Shown here: positions 44,412 to 52,071 of the stretch, piece by piece
Position numbering within the stretch: the first letter of the stretch is position 1
Layout of the letters: every line of letters starts with the position of its first letter
Assembly (NCBI RefSeq): GCF_007097145.1
Contig: NZ_VJVZ01000002.1
Location: 62,001-126,000, forward strand
Direction of reading: 5' to 3'
Source: Flavobacterium zepuense
GTDB taxonomy: Bacteria > Bacteroidota > Bacteroidia > Flavobacteriales > Flavobacteriaceae
DNA length: 64,000 nt
Notes under the pieces: model-generated
What the model was told of the DNA's origin: nothing
Databases searched by the model: none
What the model saw: the letters and a program-made list of their open reading frames with translations, nothing else
Translations under genes and position numbers: made by a program

Positions 44412-45236
44412 ATGCAGCAAATATTAAATTTTTTATATAAAAACAGTATCACACTACTGTTTTTGCTGCTTTTGGGCATTTCATTAACATTTACCATACA
44501 GTCGCATTCCTACCACCGCAGCCGTGCCGTATCATCGGCAAATGCGGTTACAGGCTATGTATCCGAACAAATAAATAATGTTGAGGCTTACTTTGGCCTG
44601 CGCGAACAAAACGAGCACCTGGCGTTTGAAAATGCCCAGCTTAAAAGATTACTTTACAACACCCAGGACAGCACCAACCGCCCGCCGGTTACCTTACCAA
44701 ACGAACTGGGCGCCTTTAAAGTAATACAAAGTAAGGTAATCATAAACTCCTATAACAAGCAGGAAAACTACCTTACCATAAACAATGGCGCTAAAGATGG
44801 CATTAAGCCCGATATGGGTGTAGTGAGTAGCCAGGGCGTTATAGGCTACATAGAGCAAACCTCTAATGGCTATGCCACCATTATAAGCGTGCTTAATAAA
44901 AAGTTCAGGCTTGGCGCTAAGATAAAGAAGAACAACCACTTCGGCACCCTTATATGGAACGGTAAAAACACGGGCTTTGCACAACTTGTAGATGTGCCCC
45001 GCCTTGCCACCGTTATTAAAGGCGACACTATTGTTACCGGTGCCGAGAGTACCATCTTCCCCGAAAATATTCCTATAGGCACTATAGAAAAAGTATACAT
45101 AGATAAAAAAACCAATTATTACACACTGGATATCAGGCTGTTTAACGACATGACCAGCCTGGGATATGTATATGTAATTGAGAACAAAGACCGTAAAGAA
45201 ATAGAACAACTACAGCAGGCCACTACCAATGAATAG
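44412..45236 (+). CDS. mreC: rod-shape protein MreC
   Basis: 274 residues. One N-terminal membrane helix (about 12-30), a periplasmic coiled coil (about 45-80 with NEHLAFENAQLKRLLYN), then the beta-rich MreC core with NYLTINNGAKDGIKPDMGVVS (split over about 118-138), GVIGYIEQTS and GDTIVTGAESTIFPENIPIG. It links MreB to PBP2. The stop overlaps mreD by eight bases. Confidence 0.93.
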   Translation: MQQILNFLYKNSITLLFLLLLGISLTFTIQSHSYHRSRAVSSANAVTGYVSEQINNVEAYFGLREQNEHLAFENAQLKRLLYNTQDSTNRPPVTLPNELGAFKVIQSKVIINSYNKQENYLTINNGAKDGIKPDMGVVSSQGVIGYIEQTSNGYATIISVLNKKFRLGAKIKKNNHFGTLIWNGKNTGFAQLVDVPRLATVIKGDTIVTGAESTIFPENIPIGTIEKVYIDKKTNYYTLDIRLFNDMTSLGYVYVIENKDRKEIEQLQQATTNE

Positions 45237-45735
45237 TACCGTTTTAATAAATATATTCCGCTTTTTGGCGCTGCTTGCGGTACAGGTTGCTGTTTTTAAC
45301 AGGCTGGACCTGTTTGGTTTCCTTAACCCGTACCCATACATTTTATTCATACTTCTGTCTCCGGTAAACGGCAATAAGGCAGTATTGCTAATATCGGCCT
45401 TTTTTCTTGGCTTGTTTGTAGATATGTTCCTTAACACCGGAGGGCCGCATTCGGTAGCCTGTGTGGTCCTGGCATACCTGCGCCCCACCATCTTTAAGTT
45501 TGCCTTTGGTATAAGTTATGAATATCAAACCATTAAGATAAACGACAGGCTTTCGCCGGAACGGTTTTCCTTTATACTCATAAGCATCATACTGCACCAT
45601 CTTATATTGTTCCAATTGGAAGCTTTTCGCTTTAACCTGATATTAAGTGCGTTGCTGGATACTCTATATAGTACTATATTCACGTTAATAATTTGCATTA
45701 TTACCATTTACCTAATTAAGCCGGGCAAACAATAA
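45229..45735 (+). CDS. mreD: rod-shape protein MreD
   Basis: 168 residues, nearly all hydrophobic, with five to six helices, the usual MreD make-up. Conserved features include FNRLDLFGFLNPYPYILFI near the N-terminus, LGLFVDMFLNTGGPH and the C-terminal LDTLYSTIFTLII. It is an inner-membrane scaffold of the elongasome. Its stop shares a base with the mrdA start (ATAATGA). Confidence 0.9.
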   Translation: MNSTVLINIFRFLALLAVQVAVFNRLDLFGFLNPYPYILFILLSPVNGNKAVLLISAFFLGLFVDMFLNTGGPHSVACVVLAYLRPTIFKFAFGISYEYQTIKINDRLSPERFSFILISIILHHLILFQLEAFRFNLILSALLDTLYSTIFTLIICIITIYLIKPGKQ

Positions 45736-47591
45736 TGAGAAAGATCTTACTGCCTACCCTGATAATTGCCGGTACCCTGCTTATAATAGCAAGGCTTTTT
45801 TATTTGCAGATACTCGACGATTCATACATTAAAAAGTCTGACAACAACGCCATTAAGATAAAATACGATTATCCTGAGCGTGGTTACATATACGATCGAA
45901 ACGGCGTGCTCATGGTGGCCAACCAACCGTCTTACGACATTATGGTTACTCCCAATGAGATGAAGGATACCGATACCCTTGCCATGTGCAAGCTTTTAAA
46001 TATAACCGAAGAATACTTTATTCAGCGCCTTGAAAAAGCAAAGGTGTATAGCCCAAGGCTACCCTCGGTATTTTTACCACAGCTAAGTAAAAAAGAGTTC
46101 GCGGGTTTTCAGGAACGCATCCGCCGTTTTAAAGGTTTTGACATTGTAAAGCGTTCACTACGTGACTATCAGGTGCACGCGGCGGCAAATGTATTTGGCT
46201 ACATTCAACAGGCAGGCGATGCTACCATCAAGAAAAACCCATACTACAAGAGCGGCGACCTTATTGGCCGCCAGGGTGTAGAAGAAATGTACGAAGAGAT
46301 ACTGCGCGGGGTTAAAGGCGTTAAGTACGTTCAAAAAGACCGTTTTAACCGCGAAATAGGCTCTTTTAAAGAAGGTATTTACGATACAGTTGCCGTTCAG
46401 GGTAAGGATATTACGCTTTCGCTTGATGCCGAATTGCAAAAATACGGCGAAGCACTTATGTTTGAAAAGCGTGGCGGTATTGTAGCTATAGAGCCGCAAT
46501 CAGGTGAGATATTAGCATTGGTTACTGCACCGTCTTACGACCCGTCGTTATTAGTTGGCCGCGACCGTTCTAAAAACTATACTACGTTATTTAACGACTC
46601 TATTTCCAAGCCTTTATATGACCGCGGGCTGTTAGCCGAATACCCGCCGGGATCGCCATTTAAGATCCTTACCGGGCTTATAGGGCTTCAGGAAGAGGTT
46701 ATTGACGAGAATACCAGCTTTGTATGCCACCACGGGTTTAGCTACGGCCGTGGCGCGTTTATGAAATGCCACGACAGCGGTACGAATCGACTGCATGAGG
46801 GTATTTATAAATCGTGCAACACTTATTTTGCGAATACTTTTAAACTTACGATTGATAAATACCCTAAGCCGGAATACGGCGTAAATGCCTGGAGCAGCCA
46901 CCTTAAGAGCTTTGGACTGGGTGACTTTTTAGGTTATGACCTCCCGCCAGGACGTAAAGGCTTAGTGCCTACTCCCAAATTTTACAAACGTTATTATCCT
47001 AATGGCGGCTGGAGGAGTTCTACTATTATATCCAACTCAATTGGTCAGGGCGAGGTACTAATGACGCCTATACAGCTTGCAAACATGATGGCTACCGTGG
47101 CTAATCAGGGGTACTATTACACACCTCACGTAATCAAGAAGATCAAGGGTCAGGAAATCGATAAGAAGTTCAGGATCAAGCATCAAACTACAATAGACAA
47201 GCAATATTACAAGCCGGTTATCGACGGGTTATTTGACGTGTTTAACCTGGGTACCGCATCGCACCTGCGCGTAGAGGGCATTGAGATTTGTGGTAAAACG
47301 GGTACCGCCGAGAATTACACCAAGATAAATGGGGTTAACACGCAGCTGAGTGACCACTCTATCTTTGTGGCATTTGCACCGCGTGAAAATCCTAAAATTG
47401 CTATTGCGGTGTTTGTAGAGAACGGCTACTGGGGTGCCCGTTGGGCAGGCCCTATTGCCACTTTAATGATAGAAAAATATCTTAAAGGCAGCACCACAAG
47501 GACAGCCCTTGAAACCAAAATGCTTACCCAAGGACTTAAAGCAGAATACGAGAAACCGCTTAGCGGACAGCCATTTACCATTAACCACTAA
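45735..47591 (+). CDS. mrdA: penicillin-binding protein 2 (elongation transpeptidase)
   Basis: 618 residues. N-terminal membrane helix (about 5-25), dimerisation domain with ERGYIYDRNGVLMVANQPSY, IGRQGVEEMYEEILRG, then the transpeptidase. Active-site motifs: S-x-x-K in PGSPFKI (Ser307), S-x-N in KSCNTY (Ser360) and KTGTAEN (Lys521). It cross-links peptidoglycan during lateral growth together with RodA, encoded next. Confidence 0.95.
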   Translation: MRKILLPTLIIAGTLLIIARLFYLQILDDSYIKKSDNNAIKIKYDYPERGYIYDRNGVLMVANQPSYDIMVTPNEMKDTDTLAMCKLLNITEEYFIQRLEKAKVYSPRLPSVFLPQLSKKEFAGFQERIRRFKGFDIVKRSLRDYQVHAAANVFGYIQQAGDATIKKNPYYKSGDLIGRQGVEEMYEEILRGVKGVKYVQKDRFNREIGSFKEGIYDTVAVQGKDITLSLDAELQKYGEALMFEKRGGIVAIEPQSGEILALVTAPSYDPSLLVGRDRSKNYTTLFNDSISKPLYDRGLLAEYPPGSPFKILTGLIGLQEEVIDENTSFVCHHGFSYGRGAFMKCHDSGTNRLHEGIYKSCNTYFANTFKLTIDKYPKPEYGVNAWSSHLKSFGLGDFLGYDLPPGRKGLVPTPKFYKRYYPNGGWRSSTIISNSIGQGEVLMTPIQLANMMATVANQGYYYTPHVIKKIKGQEIDKKFRIKHQTTIDKQYYKPVIDGLFDVFNLGTASHLRVEGIEICGKTGTAENYTKINGVNTQLSDHSIFVAFAPRENPKIAIAVFVENGYWGARWAGPIATLMIEKYLKGSTTRTALETKMLTQGLKAEYEKPLSGQPFTINH

Positions 47592-47592
47592 G

Positions 47593-48849
47593 ATGAAGAA
47601 CCAGAGCGTTACCAATAACATAGACTGGATCACTATCCTGCTGTATGCGGTTATGGTGGGCTTGGGATGGATGACCATCTACTCGGCATCGCTGCCTACA
47701 GAGGAGACATCTATCTTTGATATTGGACAGATTTATGGCAAGCAGATACTCTTTATCATCACCAGCATACCGCTTATTATTGTGGTACTTACGGTTGACG
47801 CCAAGATTTACGACAAGTATGCCTTTATCTTCTACGGGCTTGGTTTACTGCTGCTTGCAGGGCTTTTTGTACTCGGTAAAACCATAAAGGGGCAAACCAA
47901 CTGGTACTCATTTGGTGGTTTTAGTATGCAGCCGTCAGAGTTTGCCAAGATAGCCACATCGCTGGTATTGGCTAAGTACCTGAGCGACGTACAGATAAAC
48001 CTTAAGAACACCAACCATCAGTTATTAGCTTTCGCCATTATAGCACTGCCTGTAATGCTTATCATGATGCAGCCCGATGCCGGTAGTGCCATGATATTCA
48101 TGGCGTTATCATTAGTATTATACAGGGAAGGCCTGCCGGGCTGGTACCTTGGTACGGGAGCGATTGCCATTGGATTGTTCCTCGCGGCACTGCTGGTACG
48201 GCCACAATTTGTAATACTATTTGGCGGTATCGTTATCCTCGCACAATACTTTGTTACCCGTCGCGCTATGCGTAACCCTATCATTTCCAGTATCATATTT
48301 GTAGCCATGACCGCTTTTGTCCTATCGGTAAGCTACGTTTATGATAATGTTTTAGAAGACCACCAAAAAGACCGTATCAATGTACTTTTTGGCAAAGATG
48401 TAAACATGCAGGCCGAAGGCTACAACCTTAACCAGGCGCAAATTGCCATAGGATCAGGCGGTTGGACGGGTAAAGGATACCTTGAAGGCACACAAACCAA
48501 AGGCGGATTCGTGCCCGAGCAACATACCGATTATATCTTTACCACTGTGGGCGAAGAGTGGGGATTTGTAGGTTCAATTGCTGTTATCGCACTGTTTGTC
48601 ACACTGTTACTACGAATTATATACCTTGCCGAACGTCAAAAATCAAAGCTTAGCCGTGTGTACGGTTACTGCGTGGCATCCATCCTGTTTATGCACTTTT
48701 TTGTAAATATCACCATGTTAATCAAGCTGTTCCCTACGGTTGGGGTTCCGTTACCGTTCTTTAGCTATGGTGGTTCGAGCTTGTGGGCATTTACCATTTT
48801 GCTGTTCATTTTTATTAAAATGGATGCCAATAAGGTTAACGAATGGTAA
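47593..48849 (+). CDS. rodA: SEDS peptidoglycan polymerase RodA
   Basis: 418 residues from ATG 47593; an earlier in-frame ATG lies inside mrdA and lacks homology. About ten helices. SEDS features: FSMQPSEFAKIATSLVLA, MQPDAGSAMIF, a long loop with QIAIGSGGWTGKGYLEGTQ and FVPEQHTDYIFTTVGEEWGF, and the PFFSYGGSS end. It polymerises glycan strands for the PBP2 partner. Last gene of the rod operon. Confidence 0.95.
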   Translation: MKNQSVTNNIDWITILLYAVMVGLGWMTIYSASLPTEETSIFDIGQIYGKQILFIITSIPLIIVVLTVDAKIYDKYAFIFYGLGLLLLAGLFVLGKTIKGQTNWYSFGGFSMQPSEFAKIATSLVLAKYLSDVQINLKNTNHQLLAFAIIALPVMLIMMQPDAGSAMIFMALSLVLYREGLPGWYLGTGAIAIGLFLAALLVRPQFVILFGGIVILAQYFVTRRAMRNPIISSIIFVAMTAFVLSVSYVYDNVLEDHQKDRINVLFGKDVNMQAEGYNLNQAQIAIGSGGWTGKGYLEGTQTKGGFVPEQHTDYIFTTVGEEWGFVGSIAVIALFVTLLLRIIYLAERQKSKLSRVYGYCVASILFMHFFVNITMLIKLFPTVGVPLPFFSYGGSSLWAFTILLFIFIKMDANKVNEW

Positions 48850-48859
48850 TTTTAAACAC

Positions 48860-48889
48860 CTGCTTCTAACCAAGAGAAGTAGTATTTTC
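48860..48889 (+). terminator. probable terminator of rodA
   Basis: CTGCTTCT (48860-48867) pairs with AGAAGTAG (48875-48882) with one G-U pair and a seven-base loop, followed by TATTTTC. Weak but placed 11 bases after the stop. Confidence 0.5.
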
Positions 48890-48904
48890 TTACTTTAAAA
48901 ATTC

Positions 48905-48955
48905 CAAAAATGCTTAATATTTCACTTTTGGATTCTGAGTTGCGCTACTTTTACG
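48905..48955 (+). repeat. dispersed ~50-base repeat, copy B
   Basis: TGCTTAATATTTCACTTT is identical to copy A at 18151, and the following GGATTCTGAGTTGCGCTAC differs at a few positions. Like copy A, it directly follows a gene-end hairpin. Confidence 0.6.
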
Positions 48956-49016
48956 CTCTAAAAACAGATCCAAAATACTTGAATTTTCATCCCGGATAAT
49001 CATTGCAAAGTCATTT

Positions 49017-49034
49017 ATATACCGGTCGGTATAT
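49017..49034. promoter_or_regulatory. operator-like palindrome, ATATACCG type, site 1
   Basis: ATATACCGGTCGGTATAT is a perfect palindrome with eight-base arms and a two-base centre. It resembles operators of TetR-family repressors. No such repressor is encoded in the window. A second copy lies 50 bases downstream. Confidence 0.5.
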
Positions 49035-49066
49035 TTTTAGGGCATCATTTTGGCAACTTTTGGTTT

Positions 49067-49082
49067 TATACCGATTGGTATA
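49067..49082. promoter_or_regulatory. operator-like palindrome, ATATACCG type, site 2
   Basis: TATACCGATTGGTATA keeps the palindrome with six-base arms, and both sites continue with TTTT after GGTATA(T). Spacing from site 1 is 49-50 bases, close to five helical turns. Confidence 0.5.
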
Positions 49083-49105
49083 TTTTAATAACGTAGGTAA
49101 TTTTT

Positions 49106-49171
49106 TTCCATTTCGATCAATGTTGAGGAATTAAAATTTATAAGAGATTTCTCCCTGCGGTCGAAATGGAA
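49106..49171. repeat. REP-like inverted repeat 3
   Basis: TTCCATTTCGA (49106-49116) and TCGAAATGGAA (49161-49171) are perfect 11-base inverted arms. The right half read on the minus strand gives CATTTCGACCGCAGGGAGAA and then ATCTC, the common CATTTCGACnnnnGGAGAAATCTC class. Confidence 0.7.
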
Positions 49172-49246
49172 ACGCAAACCGCCGTCAACGAAAAATTTCT
49201 TAAAAAAATTACGCCCATTACATTGCCAATCCAAAAATTCTATTTT

Positions 49247-49263
49247 ACTTTGCAATTCAAAGT
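49247..49263. promoter_or_regulatory. ACTTTG-N5-CAAAGT palindrome, site A
   Basis: ACTTTGCAATTCAAAGT, perfect six-base arms, eight bases before ATG 49272. A TACTTTTG -7-like sequence overlaps its right edge (49263-49270). First of three identical-arm sites in the cluster; candidate operator of the winged-helix protein encoded at 49879. Confidence 0.7.
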
Positions 49264-49271
49264 ACTTTTGT

Positions 49272-49874
49272 ATGGAAAATTATTTACAGGATATCCAGGA
49301 CATCAAAAAAATGATGGATAAGTCTACCCAGTTCATCTCCCTGAGTGGGCTTGGCGGAATTATGGCGGGTGTATATGCCTTGGCAGGCGCTTTTGCCATA
49401 GCACGCATTACCGATCTTAATGTGGGCCGCATAAGCCTGCAAAGCGATCCGTTTAAGCTTATCGTTCTTATAGCTGGTGCCGTATTAGTGCTTGCCGTTA
49501 CCACGGCCTTTATATTAACCGCTAAAAAAGCCCGTAAAAATGGCGATGCCATGTGGAGCAGCGCTTCTAAAAGGCTTTTGGTTAATTTTTTGATTCCATT
49601 AGGTACAGGTGGTATATTTGCCCTTCTGCTTATAAAACAGGAGCAATATGGCCTTGTTGCCCCGGTAACGCTTATATTTTATGGCCTTGCCTGTGTTAAT
49701 GCCAGTAAATTTACCCTGCGCGATGTTAGGTACCTTGGGCTAACCAACATCATCATAGGGCTGCTGGCCACCTATTTTATTGGGTACGGACTGGAGTTTT
49801 GGGCACTGGGCTTTGGCGTATGTCACATCATATACGGGTCGGTTATGTATTTTAAATACGACCGCAATAACTAA
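49272..49874 (+). CDS. polytopic membrane protein linked to a winged-helix regulator
   Basis: 200 residues with about six helices (starting near 23, 57, 93, 115, 145 and 168). A short N-terminal amphipathic helix (ENYLQDIQDIKKMMDKST) precedes the first segment SLSGLGGIMAGVYALAGAF. No enzymatic motif is visible. It is followed four bases later by the winged-helix gene and is thus probably co-transcribed with it, perhaps as the sensor or an anti-regulator (inference). An operator-like palindrome ends eight bases before its start. Confidence 0.72.
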   Translation: MENYLQDIQDIKKMMDKSTQFISLSGLGGIMAGVYALAGAFAIARITDLNVGRISLQSDPFKLIVLIAGAVLVLAVTTAFILTAKKARKNGDAMWSSASKRLLVNFLIPLGTGGIFALLLIKQEQYGLVAPVTLIFYGLACVNASKFTLRDVRYLGLTNIIIGLLATYFIGYGLEFWALGFGVCHIIYGSVMYFKYDRNN

Positions 49875-49878
49875 CTAC

Positions 49879-50175
49879 GTGAAGAACATACTACAACATA
49901 TAAATAAAGCTTTTGACCACCGTATACGCCTGGGTATCATGAGCATACTCATGGTAAATGAGTACGCCGACTTTACTACCCTTAAGGAGCTGCTGGGAGT
50001 GACTGACGGTAATCTTGCGAGCCATGCCAAAGCGCTTGAGGCTGAGAGCTATATTGCTGTAGAAAAGCAGTTTATAGGCAAAAAACCCAATACAAGTTAC
50101 AGGGCTACTAAAGAGGGCCGTAAAGCCTTTAAAGATCATATAGATGCGCTTGAAAAATTAATACAAAAAGGCTAA
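49879..50175 (+). CDS. winged-helix transcriptional regulator
   Basis: 98 residues from GTG 49879; no suitable ATG exists, and the frame upstream overlaps the membrane gene. The whole protein is one winged helix-turn-helix: FDHRIRLGIMSILMVN, then recognition region FTTLKELLGVTDGNLASHAKAL and wing GKKPNTSYRATKEGRKAF. This is the small MarR/ArsR-like class (winged helix DNA-binding domain, PF13601-like) often encoded with CreD in Bacteroidota. It has no sensor domain. It probably binds the ACTTTG-N5-CAAAGT sites around it (inference). Confidence 0.85.
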   Translation: MKNILQHINKAFDHRIRLGIMSILMVNEYADFTTLKELLGVTDGNLASHAKALEAESYIAVEKQFIGKKPNTSYRATKEGRKAFKDHIDALEKLIQKG

Positions 50176-50194
50176 CCCTTTTTTTTACCTTTTA

Positions 50195-50211
50195 ACTTTG
50201 AAAAACAAAGT
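50195..50211. promoter_or_regulatory. ACTTTG-N5-CAAAGT palindrome, site B
   Basis: ACTTTGAAAAACAAAGT, 22 bases before ATG 50234. The left arm is part of TAACTTTG (50193-50200), a perfect TAnnTTTG -7 box, so a bound protein would block the promoter. Confidence 0.7.
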
Positions 50212-50233
50212 ACTTTATAAAAATTAATTATAT

Positions 50234-50893
50234 ATGAAAACCATCCGCCTAACCCTAACCCACGAGTTTAAACAGTACTGGCTGCTGTTTGCCCTTTCCT
50301 TATTTTGTGCAGCATTGCTGCTGGTGCGTGCAAAAGTTACCGGCAGTACCTACTTTTTCTTCCTCATCTGGAATTTGTTCCTGGCCTACACCCCACTGGG
50401 CGTAACATCTATAATGATGCACCGCATTAACCTGATAGAAAAGCGCTTCTACTTTTACCCGCTCCTGCTGTGCTGGCTGTTGCTGCTGCCCAATGCACCT
50501 TATATTATTACCGATTTCATCCACCTGCGCAAAGAAAGCGGTGTACCCGTTTGGTTTGATGTGCTGTTGCTCATCTCCTTTTCGGCCTGTGGCATTTTGT
50601 TCGGCCTTGCATCCATGAGAAATGTATACAACATGATTATGATGAAGTTTGGAGGCAGGATTGCCGATATCAGTATGGGCATCATTTGCCTGCTGAGTGG
50701 GTTTGGCATGTACCTGGGGCGCTTTTTACGCTACAACAGCTGGGATGTGCTGCAACGTCCGCTTAACTTAATATCCGATATATTTTGGAGCCTTATAGCT
50801 ATCGAAACCTACCGCGCTGCCTGGGGCATTACGCTGGGGTTTGGTACGCTTATGTTCCTGTTGTTCAGCTTATATAACGATCCTGAAAAGTAA
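50234..50893 (+). CDS. DUF1361 membrane protein
   Basis: 219 residues with six to seven helices. The family signature is clear: LIWNLFLAYTPLGV, LLLPNAPYIITDFIHLR and the later SWDVLQRPLNLISDI. DUF1361 proteins are inner-membrane proteins of unknown function. The gene stands after its own palindrome (site B), with a 47-base gap to the next gene that contains site C. Confidence 0.85.
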   Translation: MKTIRLTLTHEFKQYWLLFALSLFCAALLLVRAKVTGSTYFFFLIWNLFLAYTPLGVTSIMMHRINLIEKRFYFYPLLLCWLLLLPNAPYIITDFIHLRKESGVPVWFDVLLLISFSACGILFGLASMRNVYNMIMMKFGGRIADISMGIICLLSGFGMYLGRFLRYNSWDVLQRPLNLISDIFWSLIAIETYRAAWGITLGFGTLMFLLFSLYNDPEK

Positions 50894-50909
50894 AAAAATT
50901 TGTATCTCC

Positions 50910-50926
50910 ACTTTGAAATTCAAAGT
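50910..50926. promoter_or_regulatory. ACTTTG-N5-CAAAGT palindrome, site C
   Basis: ACTTTGAAATTCAAAGT, a 17-base perfect palindrome apart from its centre, 14 bases before ATG 50941. Confidence 0.7.
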
Positions 50927-50940
50927 AAAATTAATCGCTT

Positions 50941-51372
50941 ATGAAAACCATGAAAGACAAAATTGAAGCGGTTCGCATAGAGTTCGACCGCAAAAGAAAA
51001 AATCTAACCATTGCCGATTTAATAACCTACCCCGAAGGCACATTAGGCAACAACCTGGGAAAACACCTTATTAACCACAGCTACGGAAAGGTAGTGCCGG
51101 AAAAGGATGATATTTTTCAGCTACTCCTTTCGGGCGGGCAATCGCTAAAGCAGGAAATTGCCGTACAGTTTTACCTGTTTGGCAATGGCTACAACAGCAT
51201 AAACAACCTGTTCTCTATGGCAGTAGGCATAGTGCTGTGTCCCTTTTATGCCGGGTATTTTTACAAGCGGTATAAGGATGGAAAGAACGCGCTGCGCTTT
51301 TATGATGTAGATCATTTTGGGCTGCTGCACCTTCCGCTACAGCGCATTAAGGATACTTTTTTAATCAGATAA
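50941..51372 (+). CDS. Coq4-like protein with altered metal motif
   Basis: 143 residues. Overall plan fits Coq4 (COG5031): an early LITYPEGTLGNNLGKHL, then the metal-motif region, then a C-terminal YDVDHFGLLHLPL end. Coq4 proteins carry H-D-x2-H-x11-E. Here the aligned residues are Asp56-Asp57-x2-Gln60-x11-Glu72, so both histidines are lost. This organism should make menaquinone rather than ubiquinone, so a role in quinone synthesis is doubtful. It may be a lipid-binding paralogue. Preceded by palindrome site C. Confidence 0.55.
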   Translation: MKTMKDKIEAVRIEFDRKRKNLTIADLITYPEGTLGNNLGKHLINHSYGKVVPEKDDIFQLLLSGGQSLKQEIAVQFYLFGNGYNSINNLFSMAVGIVLCPFYAGYFYKRYKDGKNALRFYDVDHFGLLHLPLQRIKDTFLIR

Positions 51373-51384
51373 CCTGATACTACC

Positions 51385-51702
51385 ATGATAACACACAACA
51401 AAACCGGCGCCCCGCAATGGATACACAACCTGCCTGTAGTGGTATGGGCTGCGACACTGCTTTTTGGCACCACGCTATTGCTCATACTGTTAAACGCACC
51501 AAAAGACGGTTTTATAGTTACCCACGCCTTTACCTATGTGGCAGGTGTAATAGTGGTAAATGTAGTTGTACTACTCTTTACCATGGCGGCAGTACTGCAC
51601 CATAAAGATAACAACAGGGAGCTGGTGTCAGGAATTATACTGCTGCTAACCAACATACCCATTGCCTTTTTTTACGTGTTCCTGCTTATGCATTTTTCTT
51701 AA
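51385..51702 (+). CDS. small three-helix membrane protein, copy 1
   Basis: 105 residues with three helices (about 17-37, 47-68 and 80-102). The second and third helices align with those of the next gene (AGVIVVNVVVLLFT with AAVVINLIVFATT; LLTNIPIAFFYVFLL with LANIPIAILYFYIV). The two are therefore tandem paralogues. No known family. Starts 12 bases after the Coq4-like gene. Confidence 0.7.
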   Translation: MITHNKTGAPQWIHNLPVVVWAATLLFGTTLLLILLNAPKDGFIVTHAFTYVAGVIVVNVVVLLFTMAAVLHHKDNNRELVSGIILLLTNIPIAFFYVFLLMHFS

Positions 51703-51722
51703 CCTTTTAAATCTATAAGCAA

Positions 51723-52031
51723 ATGGATACAGATCCTTTTATAACGATTAAAACACCAATTCATGTAGCAAGGTGGTCTTTTATTATTGGCACCGTGATA
51801 TTGCTTGCACACTTAGGGTTAATGCTTGTTGTGCCATTTAATAATATCATGGTAATAACAGGATTTTTTTACGTGGTAGCTGCCGTGGTGATTAATCTAA
51901 TTGTGTTTGCCACAACTATTATTTCATCATTCTGGCACCTCAAATATCAAAATCAAATGGTCATAAACGCTTTAATTCAGCTTGCCAACATCCCGATTGC
52001 CATACTCTACTTTTATATCGTAACACTATAG
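51723..52031 (+). CDS. small three-helix membrane protein, copy 2
   Basis: 102 residues, paralogue of the preceding gene, 20 bases after it. Helices at about 17-37, 43-65 and 77-101; the shared end L-x-N-I-P-I-A-x-x-Y is well kept. Charged residues are few. Followed by creD after 40 bases, suggesting a single transcript from site C onward. Confidence 0.7.
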   Translation: MDTDPFITIKTPIHVARWSFIIGTVILLAHLGLMLVVPFNNIMVITGFFYVVAAVVINLIVFATTIISSFWHLKYQNQMVINALIQLANIPIAILYFYIVTL

Positions 52032-52071
52032 TTGTAATAAATCAAAAATCATAACATAAAAACCAATTATT

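Larger units (their letters stand above)
48850..49271. other. 422-base gene-free region with stacked control and repeat elements
   Basis: No credible reading frame on either strand. In order it holds a weak rodA terminator, the dispersed repeat copy B, two near-identical palindromes with ATACCG arms, a REP-like inverted repeat and the ACTTTG palindrome before the next gene. Each is listed separately. It separates the rod operon from the winged-helix/CreD cluster. Confidence 0.7.

Noticed and set aside
44694..45209. A 171-codon antisense frame over mreC
   Set aside because: Aromatic/Val-rich shadow of mreC inside a conserved operon; no start context or homology.
49263..49270. TACTTTTG next to ATG 49272 as the active -7 box
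   Set aside because: It would start transcription inside the coding region; kept only as a sequence note because the start codon is well supported by the N-terminal pattern.
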